Assembly: GCA_017307955.1 (NCBI GenBank)
Contig: JAFKFV010000007.1
Coordinates: 372,001-436,000, forward strand
Direction of reading: 5' to 3'
DNA length: 64,000 nucleotides
From: Allobosea sp.
GTDB taxonomy: Bacteria; Pseudomonadota; Alphaproteobacteria; Rhizobiales; Kaistiaceae
Shown here: positions 1 through 7,921 of the stretch, piece after piece
How the letters are laid out: each line of letters opens with the position of its first letter
Numbering within the stretch: the first letter of the stretch is position 1
Position numbers and translations under genes: made by a program
The notes under the pieces: generated by a model
Told to the model about the DNA's origin: nothing
The model's database searches: none
Seen by the model: only the letters and a program-made list of their open reading frames with translations

Positions 1-177
1 GATGCCGTCGATGACATGCTGATGCTGACGGCGCGGCCTGGCACCTTCGTCGCCGGCGAGATGCTCGATTGGGAAGCCCCGACCGGCGGCTATCTGCTGC
101 AGGCGGTGATGGCCACCGGCGTCGCCGCCGCGGCCGGCATCGCCGCGCGGCTGGGATTACAGGCGAAGCAAGGCTAG
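1..177 (+). CDS. BaiN/RdsA-type NAD(P)/FAD-dependent oxidoreductase, C-terminal end (partial)
   Basis: Only the last 58 codons are present; the gene enters from the left edge in frame 1 and stops with TAG at 175. The visible tail, with [19 protein letters not shown] followed by an Ala/Gly-rich helix, matches the conserved C-terminus of the HI0933/BaiN-like flavoprotein family (also annotated as aminoacetone oxidase family FAD-binding enzyme), where the Gly-Gly-Tyr segment closes the FAD site. Substrate cannot be inferred from the tail. Its stop overlaps by 4 bases the stop of the convergent ModE-like gene, so there is no room for a terminator between them. Confidence 0.8.
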   Translation, partial: DAVDDMLMLTARPGTFVAGEMLDWEAPTGGYLLQAVMATGVAAAAGIAARLGLQAKQG

Positions 178-530
178 CGAAGTTCCGCCCGCAGCGCGTC
201 GAGCCCGGCTTCGATGGCCGCGCCCGCCGCCCGCTCCATCGCCCGATAGCGGGCGAGCACCTCTTCGCCGAGCGGCGAGAGACGCGCCCCGCCGCCGCCG
301 CCGCTGCCGCCCTTCTCGGTCTCGATCAGCGGCGCGCGGAAGGCTTCGTTCATTTCGCGGGTGAGCGTCCACACGCGCTTGGCGCTCATGCCGAGCCGCT
401 CGCCGGCCGATGCCAGCGAGCCGGTGGCCGCGACCGCCTCGAGCAGGTCCGCCTTGCCCGGGCCGAGCGCGAAGCCCGGCTTCAGCACGAGGCGGAAGCG
501 CAGTCCTTCGATCTGGTTCGGCTTGTGCAC
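174..530 (-). CDS. ModE-like winged helix-turn-helix regulator (DNA-binding domain only)
   Basis: About 118 residues. The pattern [39 protein letters not shown] is the LysR/ModE-type N-terminal winged helix of molybdate-responsive regulators, with the GPGKxxLL motif. There is no room for the two TOBE (Mop) molybdate-binding domains of E. coli ModE, so this is the short HTH-only form; how it would sense molybdate is unclear. A Gly-rich run sits in the wing. modABC lies 1.8 kb away and carries a ModE-like palindrome, which supports the role. Start: a GTG at 530 with GAGG seven bases upstream is preferred; an upstream GTG at 623 would add about 31 Arg-rich residues unlike the family. Confidence 0.75.
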   Translation of the reverse strand: MHKPNQIEGLRFRLVLKPGFALGPGKADLLEAVAATGSLASAGERLGMSAKRVWTLTREMNEAFRAPLIETEKGGSGGGGGARLSPLGEEVLARYRAMERAAGAAIEAGLDALRAELR

Positions 531-735
531 GGCATGGCCTCGCGCGATCGGTCCGACGCGATCATGCCGCGCCTTGGCACGAGCCGTCCACGCTGTCGCA
601 GGCCGGAACCGGCGCGTAGTCACGACAATTTGCGGCTGACTGTGACCTCGGCTCCCCTTGGCGTCCGGTCACGCGCCGCTCTATTCACCCCGTGCCGTCA
701 CTCCCCGCACGGTTCCGCCAGCGAAGAAGGTCCGA

Positions 736-1089
736 ATGCCCAACTTCCTCTCCCCGGCCATTGCGCCGATCCTGCTTCTGATCGGCTCCAACGTCTTCAT
801 GACGACGGCCTGGTACTGGCATCTGAAATTCCCCTCGACCAATCTGGTCAAGGTCATCCTGATCTCCTGGAGCATCGCGCTGGTCGAGTACTGCCTCGCC
901 GTCCCGGCCAACCGCATCGGCCACGGCGTCTATTCGGCAGCCCAGCTGAAGACGATGCAGGAGGTGATCACCCTCGTCGTCTTCGCGCTGTTCTCCTGGC
1001 TCTATCTGAAGGAGCCGCTCGGCTGGAACCACCTGGTCGGCTTCGCGCTCATCGCCGGCGGCGCAGCCTTCATCTTCCACAAGTTCTGA
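736..1089 (+). CDS. DMT-type DUF486 family inner membrane protein
   Basis: 117 residues with four hydrophobic helices, roughly residues 5-25, 37-55, 72-90 and 97-114. The sequence features FMTTAWYWHLKF, IALVEYCLAVPANRIG and the YLKEPLGWNHLVGF segment are typical of DUF486, a half-size relative of the drug/metabolite transporter superfamily. Function of the family is not established; homologues probably dimerise. Start is the ATG preceded by AAGGTCCG; the longer in-frame extension upstream is not membrane-like and looks untranslated. It stands alone, between a ModE-like gene and a small convergent gene. Confidence 0.85.
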   Translation: MPNFLSPAIAPILLLIGSNVFMTTAWYWHLKFPSTNLVKVILISWSIALVEYCLAVPANRIGHGVYSAAQLKTMQEVITLVVFALFSWLYLKEPLGWNHLVGFALIAGGAAFIFHKF

Positions 1090-1104
1090 ACGGAGGGGCG
1101 GCGG

Positions 1105-1347
1105 TCAGCCGTCCTTCCCGATGTCGACCAGAAGGGCTGCGGGGCGCGCGTCGAGCGCGCTCTGCGGCGCCATCATGATGCGCGCCTGCTGCGTCGGCTC
1201 GCCACGATTCTGGCTGATGCCGCCGGTGAGCGAGACGATCGCGACGAGCACGAGCGCGGCCGTATAGGCGGCCATCCAGAGCATGAAGGCGCGGCGGATC
1301 CGCGTCTCGTGCCGCGGGTCTCTTCCAAATGTGAAGCGCTCGTTCAT
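1105..1347 (-). CDS. Small single-pass membrane protein, hypothetical
   Basis: 80 residues with a charged N-terminus (residues 1-19), one strong transmembrane helix at about 20-43 (FMLWMAAYTAALVLVAIVSL), and a polar tail ending LLVDIGKDG. The ATG is preceded by GGGGAC at a good distance. No family recognised. Kept as a real gene because it has the start context, a membrane segment of the right length and no better overlapping candidate, but small high-GC frames can be spurious. Product is likely a type II inner membrane protein with its tail outside. Confidence 0.55.
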   Translation of the reverse strand: MNERFTFGRDPRHETRIRRAFMLWMAAYTAALVLVAIVSLTGGISQNRGEPTQQARIMMAPQSALDARPAALLVDIGKDG

Positions 1348-1535
1348 GGCTCGTCCCCGTCGGTTCGGTCAATCGCAATGCCGGTCATTCAGACGCCCGA
1401 CTGCGGCGCCCGTTCGGAGCGAATGTGTCCGGCGCCGCAAGAATGCGTGGTCAAATCAAGGCAAGCGGCGACAGGCGGAATCGCGTGTCGCCGCTGATCC
1501 TTAGGCGGGGAAGCTCACCGAGTCTGTGATCGCGG

Positions 1536-2162
1536 TCACGCCTCGGGCCGCCAGTCCAGCGCGACGTGTCGAGGCCGCGCCGCGACCCGCGCCAGCCAGG
1601 TGCGGATCGCCGGATAGAGCGAGAGATCGTAGTCGGCCTCGGCGGCGACATGGGTATAGGCATAGAGCGCGATATCGGCGACGGAGAAGCCCGACCCGGC
1701 AAGGAAGTCGGCCTGCTCGAGCCGCCGCTCCATGACCGTCAGCGCCTTGTTGCCCTTCGTCTGCCACTCCTCGATCCGGTGTGCCATCGCCTCGCGCCCG
1801 CCCGGCGTCAGATGCAGCCAGTTGCGCGCGACGGCGATCACCGGCTCGTGGCTGTACTGCTCGAAGAACAGCCACTGCCAGCAGAGCGCCCGCTCATAGG
1901 CATCTTCCGGAATGAGGGAGGTGCCTTCGGCGAGATGCAGCAGCATGGCGTTCGATTCCGCCAGAGGGCGACCGTCAGGGAGGATGAGCAAAGGCACCTG
2001 CGCATTGGGATTGAGGCGCAGGAAGTCCGGTGCAGTCGTCTGGCCGGCCCCCTTCACGACCTCGACGATCCTGAACGGGATGCCGAGTTCATGCATCGCG
2101 AGCCGCGGCTTGTAGCAGTTGCCCGAGGCCTGCATCGAATAGAGCGTATAGGTGCCGGTCAT
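1536..2162 (-). CDS. Glutathione S-transferase family protein
   Basis: 208 residues. N-terminal thioredoxin-like domain (residues 1-80) opens YTLYSMQASGNCYKPRLAM and carries the cis-Pro motif AQVPLLILPDGRPLAESNAML, with Glu-Ser binding the gamma-glutamyl part of glutathione. The all-helical C-terminal domain has the FSVADIALYAYTHVA motif (N-capping box and hydrophobic staple), a reliable GST signature. The Ser/Asn/Cys near residues 9-14 resembles beta-class-like bacterial enzymes. The start at 2162 has a strong AAGGGGGA ribosome site; upstream codons are ignored. Transcribed away from modA, sharing the 135-bp intergenic region that holds the ModE-like palindrome. Confidence 0.9.
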   Translation of the reverse strand: MTGTYTLYSMQASGNCYKPRLAMHELGIPFRIVEVVKGAGQTTAPDFLRLNPNAQVPLLILPDGRPLAESNAMLLHLAEGTSLIPEDAYERALCWQWLFFEQYSHEPVIAVARNWLHLTPGGREAMAHRIEEWQTKGNKALTVMERRLEQADFLAGSGFSVADIALYAYTHVAAEADYDLSLYPAIRTWLARVAARPRHVALDWRPEA

Positions 2163-2249
2163 CGCGTCCCCCTTGTTGACGGCATGATCGCTTGCCCTCG
2201 CTATGGCGTCCAATTCCCTTTGGCGATCGATCGATCACGGCGATTGATT

Positions 2250-2279
2250 GAGCGACATTTCCATGCAGAAATGTCGCTC
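2250..2279. promoter_or_regulatory. ModE-box-like palindromic operator upstream of modA
   Basis: Perfect 12-base inverted repeat: GAGCGACATTTC at 2250-2261, six-base spacer CATGCA, GAAATGTCGCTC at 2268-2279. The inner CG...CG span is 24 bases with 9+6+9 geometry, the same architecture as the ModE box of E. coli (CGnTATATA, six bases, TATATAnCG), although the arms differ in sequence. It ends 18 bases before the modA ATG. There is no T-run, so it is not a terminator. Inferred to be the molybdate-responsive repression site of modABC. Confidence 0.7.
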
Positions 2280-2297
2280 CCATCCGGAGTCCCCGCC

Positions 2298-3089
2298 ATG
2301 ACCGTCCTCCCCCGCCGCCTCGCCGCCGCGCTCGCCGGCCTCGCCCTTCTCGCAATGCCGCTCGCGGCCCTTCCCGCCGCCGCCGACACGATCGTCTTCG
2401 CCGCCGCCAGCCTGAAGGAATCGCTCGGCGCCGCCGTGAAGGCCTATGAGGCCAAGACGGGCGAGAAGGTCGCCGTCAGCTATGCCGGCTCCTCGCAGCT
2501 CGCCAGGCAGATCGAGGCCGGCGCGCCGGCCGATCTCTTCATCTCGGCCGATCTCGACTGGATGGACGAACTGGCGAAGAAGGACCTGATCGACTCAGCC
2601 TCGCGCGTCACGCTGCTCGGCAACACGCTCGTCCTCGTCGCGCCCAAGGCCTCGACCGCCTCGCTCGCCATCGGCCCCGGCTTCCCGCTCGCCGAAGCGC
2701 TCGGCGCCGACGGCAAGCTGGCCATGGCCGCCGTCGCCTCGGTGCCGGCCGGCAAATATGGCAAGGCGGCGCTGGAGAAGCTCGACGTCTGGACGTCCGT
2801 CGCCCCGCATGTCGCAGAGGCCGACAATGTCCGCGGCGCCCTCGCCTTCGTCGCGCGCGGCGAGGCACCGTTCGGCATCGTCTACGGCACCGACGCCAAG
2901 GCGGAGCCGGGCGTCCGCGTGGTTGGCACCTTCCCCGCCGACAGCCACGCGCCGATCGTCTACCCGCTCGCCCGCATCAGGGCCTCGACCAACCCGGAGG
3001 CGCAGCGCCTGCTCGACTTCCTGGTCTCGCCGGAAGCGAAGGCGATCTTCGAGGCCGCCGGGTTCACGGTTCTCGCCGGACAAGGCTAG
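2298..3089 (+). CDS. modA: Molybdate ABC transporter, periplasmic substrate-binding protein
   Basis: 263 residues. Residues 1-32 form a Sec signal peptide ending LPAAADT. The mature protein begins IVFAAASLKESL, the first anion-binding loop, followed by YAGSSQLARQIEAGAPADLFISAD (second Ser loop), both hallmarks of ModA. The C-terminal half contains VYGTDAKAEPGVRVVGTFP, where the Tyr/Asp region closes over the oxyanion in the family. The start used is the ATG at 2298; a much longer frame reading upstream through the GST gene is an open-frame artefact. First gene of modABC; 30 bases separate it from modB. Confidence 0.95.
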   Translation: MTVLPRRLAAALAGLALLAMPLAALPAAADTIVFAAASLKESLGAAVKAYEAKTGEKVAVSYAGSSQLARQIEAGAPADLFISADLDWMDELAKKDLIDSASRVTLLGNTLVLVAPKASTASLAIGPGFPLAEALGADGKLAMAAVASVPAGKYGKAALEKLDVWTSVAPHVAEADNVRGALAFVARGEAPFGIVYGTDAKAEPGVRVVGTFPADSHAPIVYPLARIRASTNPEAQRLLDFLVSPEAKAIFEAAGFTVLAGQG

Positions 3090-3119
3090 GATCGGCCCGG
3101 AGAAGCGGGCGCGAGGCCG

Positions 3120-3815
3120 ATGGCAGAGATCTTCACCGCCGAGGAATGGACGGCGATCGCGCTCAGCCTGCGCGTCGCCTGCGTGGCGGTCGTCGCGAGC
3201 CTCCCGCTCGGTATCGCCGTCGCCCTTCTCCTGGCGCGCGGGCGCTTTCCGGGGCGCACGCTGCTCTCGGCCGTCGTTCACCTGCCGCTGGTGATGCCGC
3301 CCGTCGTCACCGGCTTCCTGCTTCTGCTCGCCTTCGGCCGCAAGGGACCGATCGGCGCCTTCCTCGACCAGCATTTCGGCATCGTGCTTGCCTTCCGCTG
3401 GACCGGCGCGGCGCTCGCCTGCGCCGTCATGGGCTTTCCCCTGATGGTGCGGGCGATCGCGCTGTCGATCGAGGCGATCGATAGGCGGCTCGAACAGGCG
3501 GCCTCGACGCTCGGCGCCGGACGGATCGCGGTCTTCCTGACCGTCACGCTGCCGCTCGCCCTCCCCGGCATCCTCGCCGGCACCGTCCTCTCCTTCGCCC
3601 GCGCGCTCGGCGAGTTCGGCGCGACCATCACCTTCGTCTCCAACATTCCCGGCGAGACGCAGACGATCCCGTCCGCGATCTACAGCCTGATTCAGACGCC
3701 GGGCGGCGATGGCGCGGCGCTGCGGCTGACCGCGATGTCGGTCGCGATCTCGCTCGGCGCGCTTCTGGTCTCGGAGGCGATCGCGCGGCGGGCGCGGCGC
3801 GAGGATCCGCGATGA
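3120..3815 (+). CDS. modB: Molybdate ABC transporter permease
   Basis: 231 residues, five to six transmembrane helices. The EAA cytoplasmic loop that docks on the ATPase is visible as LEQAASTLGAGRIAVFLTVTLPLALPGILAG near residues 125-155, and the following ARALGEFGATITFVSNIPGETQTIP is strongly characteristic of ModB/CysT-type permeases. HLPLVMPPVVTGFLLL early in the protein is also family-specific. Its last four bases overlap the modC start (ATGA), implying translational coupling. Confidence 0.95.
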   Translation: MAEIFTAEEWTAIALSLRVACVAVVASLPLGIAVALLLARGRFPGRTLLSAVVHLPLVMPPVVTGFLLLLAFGRKGPIGAFLDQHFGIVLAFRWTGAALACAVMGFPLMVRAIALSIEAIDRRLEQAASTLGAGRIAVFLTVTLPLALPGILAGTVLSFARALGEFGATITFVSNIPGETQTIPSAIYSLIQTPGGDGAALRLTAMSVAISLGALLVSEAIARRARREDPR

Positions 3816-4864
3816 GCCTCGTCGTCGATGTCGGCAAGCGGCTCGGCAGTTTCGATCTCGCTGTCCGCTTCGAGCAAAGGGGGCGGGTCACGGCGCTCTA
3901 CGGCCCATCGGGTTCCGGCAAGACGACGATCGTCAACTGCGTCGCCGGCCTCGTCCGTCCCGATCGCGGCCGCATAGCCTTCGGGGAGACGGTGCTCTTC
4001 GACGCCGATGCCGGCATCGACTTGCCGCCGCATCGCCGCCGCATCGGCTATGTCTTCCAGGATGCGCGGCTCTTCCCACATCTCTCGGTGCGCGCGAACC
4101 TTTCCTATGGCGGCTGGTTCCGCCGCGGCGCGCCCGTCGCCGATTTCGCTGGCATCGTCGATCTCCTCGGCATCGGTTCCCTGCTCGACCGGCGCCCGCG
4201 CGATCTCTCCGGCGGCGAGAAACAGCGGGTCGCGATCGGCCGCGCGCTGCTCGCCCATCCCCGCCTCTTGCTGATGGACGAGCCGCTCGCCGCGCTCGAC
4301 CGTGGCCGGCGCGCCGAGATCCTGCCCTATCTGGAGCGACTGGCGGACGACATGACCCTGCCGATCCTCTATGTCAGCCATGCCATCGAGGAGGTGGCGC
4401 GGCTCGCCGACCAGGCGGTGATCATCGAGGCCGGGCGCATCGTCGCCGACGGACCCATCGACCGGGTCTTCGCCGGCGAGGGCCGCGACCACGCGATCGG
4501 CGGCATCCTGTCGGCAAAGGTGATCGAGGCGGATGGCGACGGCGTGACCGCTCTCGCCCATGCGGGCGGGCGGCTTCATGTGCCGCGCCTGTCGAAGCCG
4601 GCCGGAAGCGAAGTACGGGTCGTCATCCGCGCGCGCGACATCGCGCTGGCGCTGGGCGAACCGGGGATCATCTCGATCCGCAACCGCCTCGCCGCGCTGG
4701 TCGCGAGCGTCGCCGAGGATGGCGACGAGATCGCCGTGACGCTCGATGTCGCGGGAACGCCGCTTGTCGCCCGGGTCACGCGCGCAGCCGCCCGCGAGCT
4801 TGGCCTCGCGCCGGGCGTCGCCGTGACGGCGCTGATCAAGGCCGTGGCGCTGGAAGACCGCTGA
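3812..4864 (+). CDS. modC: Molybdate ABC transporter ATP-binding protein
   Basis: 350 residues. Walker A GPSGSGKTT at residues 31-39, Q-loop in YVFQDARLFPHLSV, ABC signature LSGGEKQRVAIGRAL near 130-145, Walker B LLLMDEPLAALD, and the H-loop His in ILYVSHAIEEV. The last third (about 275-350) is a TOBE/Mop oxyanion-binding domain (VRVVIRARDIALALGEPG, SIRNRLAALVASV), which distinguishes ModC from other importer ATPases and may provide molybdate feedback. Overlaps modB by four bases. The operon ends here, only three bases from the convergent RlpA-like gene. Confidence 0.95.
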   Translation: MSLVVDVGKRLGSFDLAVRFEQRGRVTALYGPSGSGKTTIVNCVAGLVRPDRGRIAFGETVLFDADAGIDLPPHRRRIGYVFQDARLFPHLSVRANLSYGGWFRRGAPVADFAGIVDLLGIGSLLDRRPRDLSGGEKQRVAIGRALLAHPRLLLMDEPLAALDRGRRAEILPYLERLADDMTLPILYVSHAIEEVARLADQAVIIEAGRIVADGPIDRVFAGEGRDHAIGGILSAKVIEADGDGVTALAHAGGRLHVPRLSKPAGSEVRVVIRARDIALALGEPGIISIRNRLAALVASVAEDGDEIAVTLDVAGTPLVARVTRAAARELGLAPGVAVTALIKAVALEDR

Positions 4865-4867
4865 GGA

Positions 4868-5272
4868 TCAGCCGCAGGCGCCGCGCAGCGCCTTGCCCTC
4901 GACCTCGAGGCGGACCTTGGCGGTGCCGCTCGAGACCATGCCGAGTTGCTGCGCCGCCGCGCGGGACACGTCGATGACGCGGCCGCGGATGAACGGACCG
5001 CGGTCGTTGATGCGCACGACGACGAACTTGCCGTTTCTGAGGTTCTGCACCTTGACGCGGGTGCCGAAAGGAAGGGAGCGATGTGCCGCCGTCAGGGCGG
5101 AGGGGTTGTTGCGCTCGCCGCTCGCCGTCTTGCCGGAGAGCTTGTACCAGGAGGCGCCGCCACACTGGCTGCCGGCTTCGGCCGGCTTGATGGAGAGGCT
5201 CGTGGACGCCGCGATGGCCATGATGCCGAGCCCGAGGGCCGGCAGAGTGGTCTTGAAACTCAACCGATACAT
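4868..5272 (-). CDS. RlpA-like septal ring protein (double-psi beta-barrel)
   Basis: 134 residues: a signal peptide (residues 1-33, ending IKPAEAGS) and a DPBB domain. The family motifs [36 protein letters not shown], then [29 protein letters not shown], are clear, including the His and Asp used by RlpA lytic transglycosylases that cut glycan strands lacking stem peptides. There is no lipobox Cys and no C-terminal SPOR domain, so this is a minimal soluble form and septal targeting is unproven. Start chosen at MYRLSF because it begins the signal peptide; upstream codons are not conserved-looking. Confidence 0.85.
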   Translation of the reverse strand: MYRLSFKTTLPALGLGIMAIAASTSLSIKPAEAGSQCGGASWYKLSGKTASGERNNPSALTAAHRSLPFGTRVKVQNLRNGKFVVVRINDRGPFIRGRVIDVSRAAAQQLGMVSSGTAKVRLEVEGKALRGACG

Positions 5273-5449
5273 CTCCGATTTCGCGCTCGCCGGCGCGCAG
5301 GACACCTGATCGAAAGGGGTTGTCGTTCGACGTCGTTCATCAATCGGCGAAAGAAGGCGAGAATGCGGCGTGGATTGTGCACCAAACCGCACATAGCGCG
5401 CCCGGAGACGGCACGCGAGCGCCCCTAAGGAGACCGCAACGGCGGGCCG

Positions 5450-6241
5450 TCAGCGGCCGCCCAGCCGCTCGATCAGCGCCATCGCGGCGGCGGGCGCCTT
5501 CGGCTTGAAGCCGTTGATCATGTAGATGAAAACGTCACGCCCGCCATCATGCTTCGCCGCCTCGGCAAGGAGCGGCAGGTCGTCGGGCACGCCGCCCTTC
5601 GCGAAGGTCTTCGCCCGTGCATGCCAGGCGTCCAGGGCTGCGGCGGAATAACCCACTTGTTCCGCCTCGGACGCGGCCTGGAGGCGGGCATAGACGAAAT
5701 CGGCGGTCGGGTCGGCGATCAGCGGAAAGCTGTCGGAATCCGCCAGGACGATCGCTACGCCGTATTTGCGCGCCAGCGCGACGAATTCCGGCACCTTGAA
5801 GCTGTCGTTCCGCACCTCGACGGCGTGGCGGAGCCGGCGGCTGCCTTCCTTCTCCGGCAGCAAAGCGAGGAAGGCCTCGAAGTCCTCCGGATCGAAGGCC
5901 TTCGTCTCCATGAACTGCCAGTTGATCGGGCCGAGCTTGTCGCCGAGCTCCGTGATGCCGCTGTCGATCAGGCGGCGGATGGATTCGCCCGCCTCGGCGA
6001 GCTTGCGGCGGTTGGTCGTGTAGCGCGAGCCCTTGAGCGCGAAGACGAAATCATCCGGCGTCTCCTCGGCCCATTTGCGGAAGCTCGCCGGCTTCTGCGT
6101 GCCGTAATAGGTGCCGTTGATCTCGATCGATGTGACGTGGCGGCTGGCATGCTCCAGTTCGCGTTTCTGCGGCAGGCCCCCGGGATAGAACACGCCGCGC
6201 CATGGCTCGAAAACCCAGCCGCCGATGCCGACCCTGATCAT
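5450..6241 (-). CDS. DUF72 domain protein (YecE-like TIM barrel)
   Basis: 263 residues. Opens with IRVGIGGWVFEPWRGVFYPGGLPQ, then EINGTYYGTQKPASFRKWAEETPDDFVFALKG, the two diagnostic DUF72 segments, and ends with DVFIYMINGFKPKAPAAAMAL. The family forms a TIM barrel of unknown biochemical function, often near sugar or cofactor genes; here it stands alone. The ATG at 6241 has an excellent AGGGTGAAG ribosome site; 25 codons upstream in frame are not part of the family. Confidence 0.9.
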   Translation of the reverse strand: MIRVGIGGWVFEPWRGVFYPGGLPQKRELEHASRHVTSIEINGTYYGTQKPASFRKWAEETPDDFVFALKGSRYTTNRRKLAEAGESIRRLIDSGITELGDKLGPINWQFMETKAFDPEDFEAFLALLPEKEGSRRLRHAVEVRNDSFKVPEFVALARKYGVAIVLADSDSFPLIADPTADFVYARLQAASEAEQVGYSAAALDAWHARAKTFAKGGVPDDLPLLAEAAKHDGGRDVFIYMINGFKPKAPAAAMALIERLGGR

Positions 6242-6413
6242 TGCTTCACCCTCCCGCTCGCGCTGCATGCGGAACACACGATCGCATGCCGCGTTGAACC
6301 GTCGTCCGCAGCGCACCGCCGTTTGCGGAACGCCTTATCGCGGATTGCCGCGACATAGCGCCCTTAGGCGTCCAATGACACCCGATTGCCGCGATTCCAC
6401 AAGGAGACACGAC

Positions 6414-6653
6414 ATGATGACCCGCTCTCACAGCGCCGACCCGACGATGTCGCCCGGAGGGCGGACGCTGTCCGTTCTGGCGGGCCTCGCGCTCGCCGCT
6501 GCCTCGCTGCGGCCGCGCCCGAACCCCGTGCTTTCGATTCTCGCTCTCGTGACGGGGTCCTATCTCGCCTATCGCGGCGCGACCGGAACCTGCCCGATCA
6601 CCGAGGCGATCGAAGAGCATTTCGGCGAGCTCGAGCCGCCGCGCCGTCGCTGA
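6414..6653 (+). CDS. YgaP-like (DUF2892) small membrane protein
   Basis: 79 residues. Two hydrophobic stretches, RTLSVLAGLALAAASL (about 17-32) and VLSILALVTGSYLAYRGATGTCPI (about 39-62), with the Arg-Gly-x-Thr-Gly-x-Cys-Pro motif that ends DUF2892 domains; the tail is Glu-rich then Arg-rich. Family members are inner membrane hairpins, sometimes fused to rhodanese domains; this one is the stand-alone type. Start is the first of two tandem ATGs after AAGGAGACACGAC. Function unknown. Confidence 0.8.
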   Translation: MMTRSHSADPTMSPGGRTLSVLAGLALAAASLRPRPNPVLSILALVTGSYLAYRGATGTCPITEAIEEHFGELEPPRRR

Positions 6654-6680
6654 ATGGAAAGGCGGGCCACAAGGCCCGCC
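6651..6680 (-). terminator. Intrinsic terminator-like hairpin after the GlsB/YeaQ gene
   Basis: Inverted repeat GGCGGGCC / GGCCCGCC with a four-base loop at 6661-6680. Read on the minus strand the stem is followed by TTTCC, a short T tract, so it would best serve the minus-strand gene ending at 6709. A second GGCGGGC / GCCCGCC hairpin overlaps the end of that gene at about 6703-6720. Confidence 0.55.
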
Positions 6681-6708
6681 GATCACTGACGATGATGGGT
6701 GGGCGGGC

Positions 6709-6963
6709 TCAGGCCCGCCGCTTCACGATCATCCCCCAGATGAAGAGCACGATGATCGCGCCGACCACGGAGCCGATGATACCGGCCTGGTCGTTGGGTC
6801 CGTACCATCCGATCGCCTGCCCGAGCCAGGTCGCCACGAAGGCGCCGGCGATGCCGAGCAGGATGGTGAGGATGAAGCCCTTGGGCTCGTTGTCGCCCGG
6901 CATGATGAACTTCGCGATCACGCCGGCGATGAAGCCGATGATGATGGTCCAGATGATGGTCAT
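6709..6963 (-). CDS. GlsB/YeaQ/YmgE family stress-response membrane protein
   Basis: 84 residues, three transmembrane helices with Gly-zipper repeats. IIWTIIIGFIAGVIAKFIMPG, then GFILTILLGIAGAFVATWLGQ and GIIGSVVGAIIVLFIWGMIVKRR, is the typical transglycosylase-associated (Transgly_assoc) pattern. The family name is historical: these proteins are not transglycosylases. They are stress-induced inner membrane proteins of unknown mechanism. Single gene, facing a convergent DUF2892 gene with a shared terminator region between. Confidence 0.92.
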   Translation of the reverse strand: MTIIWTIIIGFIAGVIAKFIMPGDNEPKGFILTILLGIAGAFVATWLGQAIGWYGPNDQAGIIGSVVGAIIVLFIWGMIVKRRA

Positions 6964-7061
6964 GGGTCGTTCCCCGTCCCGCTGTTGAGCCCGAGTCTCA
7001 ATGCCCGGCGAGGCGGGATTGTTGCATGACGGAGCGATGAAATCGAACGGCGCCTTGCCGC

Positions 7062-7481
7062 TCAGTCCGAAACGACGCCGCCGCGCATCGCCTTGACGCC
7101 CGAGCGGCGGGCCTTTTCCGAAAGACGCTTCTCCTTCGAGGCCTTGGTCGGCCGCGTCGGACGCCTTGGAACCGGCTTCGGCACGGCGGCGCGGATGAGC
7201 TCGACAAGGCGCTCGAGCGCATCGGCGCGGTTGCGGGCCTGGTCGCGGTGGCGCTGCGCCGTGATGACGATGATGCCGTCCTGCGTCAGCTTCGCCCCGG
7301 CGAGCCGCATCAGCCGCACCGCGACATCATCCGGCAGCGAGCGCGAGCGCCGCGCGTCGAAGCGCAGCTGCACCGCGCTCGACACCTTGTTGACGTTCTG
7401 CCCGCCCGGCCCAGAGGAACGGATGAACGTCTCCTCGATCTCGCTTTCGTCGAGAGCGATCTCGTCTGTGATCTCGATCAC
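7062..7481 (-). CDS. arfB: Alternative ribosome-rescue factor B (peptidyl-tRNA hydrolase)
   Basis: 139 residues. The catalytic GGQ motif lies in [23 protein letters not shown] at residues 19-41, as in class I release factors. There is no codon-recognition domain; the C-terminal tail is rich in Lys/Arg ([28 protein letters not shown]), which in ArfB/YaeJ inserts in the empty mRNA channel of stalled ribosomes. The enzyme frees ribosomes stuck on non-stop mRNA. Length and order of parts match the family. No tmRNA or ssrA-related genes are in the window. Confidence 0.95.
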   Translation of the reverse strand: MIEITDEIALDESEIEETFIRSSGPGGQNVNKVSSAVQLRFDARRSRSLPDDVAVRLMRLAGAKLTQDGIIVITAQRHRDQARNRADALERLVELIRAAVPKPVPRRPTRPTKASKEKRLSEKARRSGVKAMRGGVVSD

Positions 7482-7517
7482 GGGATCGGCTCCGTCCCTC
7501 GCCCGCGGCTGGCCCCG

Positions 7518-7784
7518 CTATTGCGCGGCCTTGGCCTCGGTGATCGCCGCGTCATAGGCGGCGCAGATCTGGTTGATGTCGGTGCTGCGTTCGGCCAGCC
7601 GATCGACATCGACCTGCTTGGCGCGCCAGGTCGGCTGCTGCGCCGGATCCTTGGCAACGATCGCCTTCACGAGATCGGCGAGCTCGATCGACTTCGCCTG
7701 CAATTCGTCTTCCGTGCAGGCGAGAGCCGCCGGCGTGGTGGCGGCAATCAGCGCGAGAGCGAGAAGGGTGCGGCGCATCGTCAT
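7518..7784 (-). CDS. Small exported protein, hypothetical
   Basis: 88 residues. Residues 1-22 form a clear signal peptide (MRRTLLALALIAATTPAALA followed by Cys-Thr). The mature part is a short helical Gln/Asp/Ala-rich domain with two Cys, one right after the signal peptide and one near the end (INQICAAYDAAI), which could form a disulfide. The Cys at the cleavage site is not in a proper lipobox (AALAC lacks the usual Leu at -3), so lipidation is uncertain. The ATG at 7784 follows AGGGACCTC; earlier in-frame codons would mask the signal peptide. No family recognised. Confidence 0.65.
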   Translation of the reverse strand: MTMRRTLLALALIAATTPAALACTEDELQAKSIELADLVKAIVAKDPAQQPTWRAKQVDVDRLAERSTDINQICAAYDAAITEAKAAQ

Positions 7785-7921
7785 GAGGTCCCTATCGGAA
7801 ATCCAGTCCCCGATCCGGATATAGAGGGTTATCATGCGCCGCGCACTCCCTTCGATCGCGCCGGCTCCCTCCCCCGGGCTCGCCGCTGCCGCCCGCGATC
7901 GCCCATGACAGGATCCTTCCC

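Noticed and set aside
1566..2297. Upstream extension of the modA frame through the GST gene
   Set aside because: It runs antisense to the GST and the modA signal peptide begins only at 2298.
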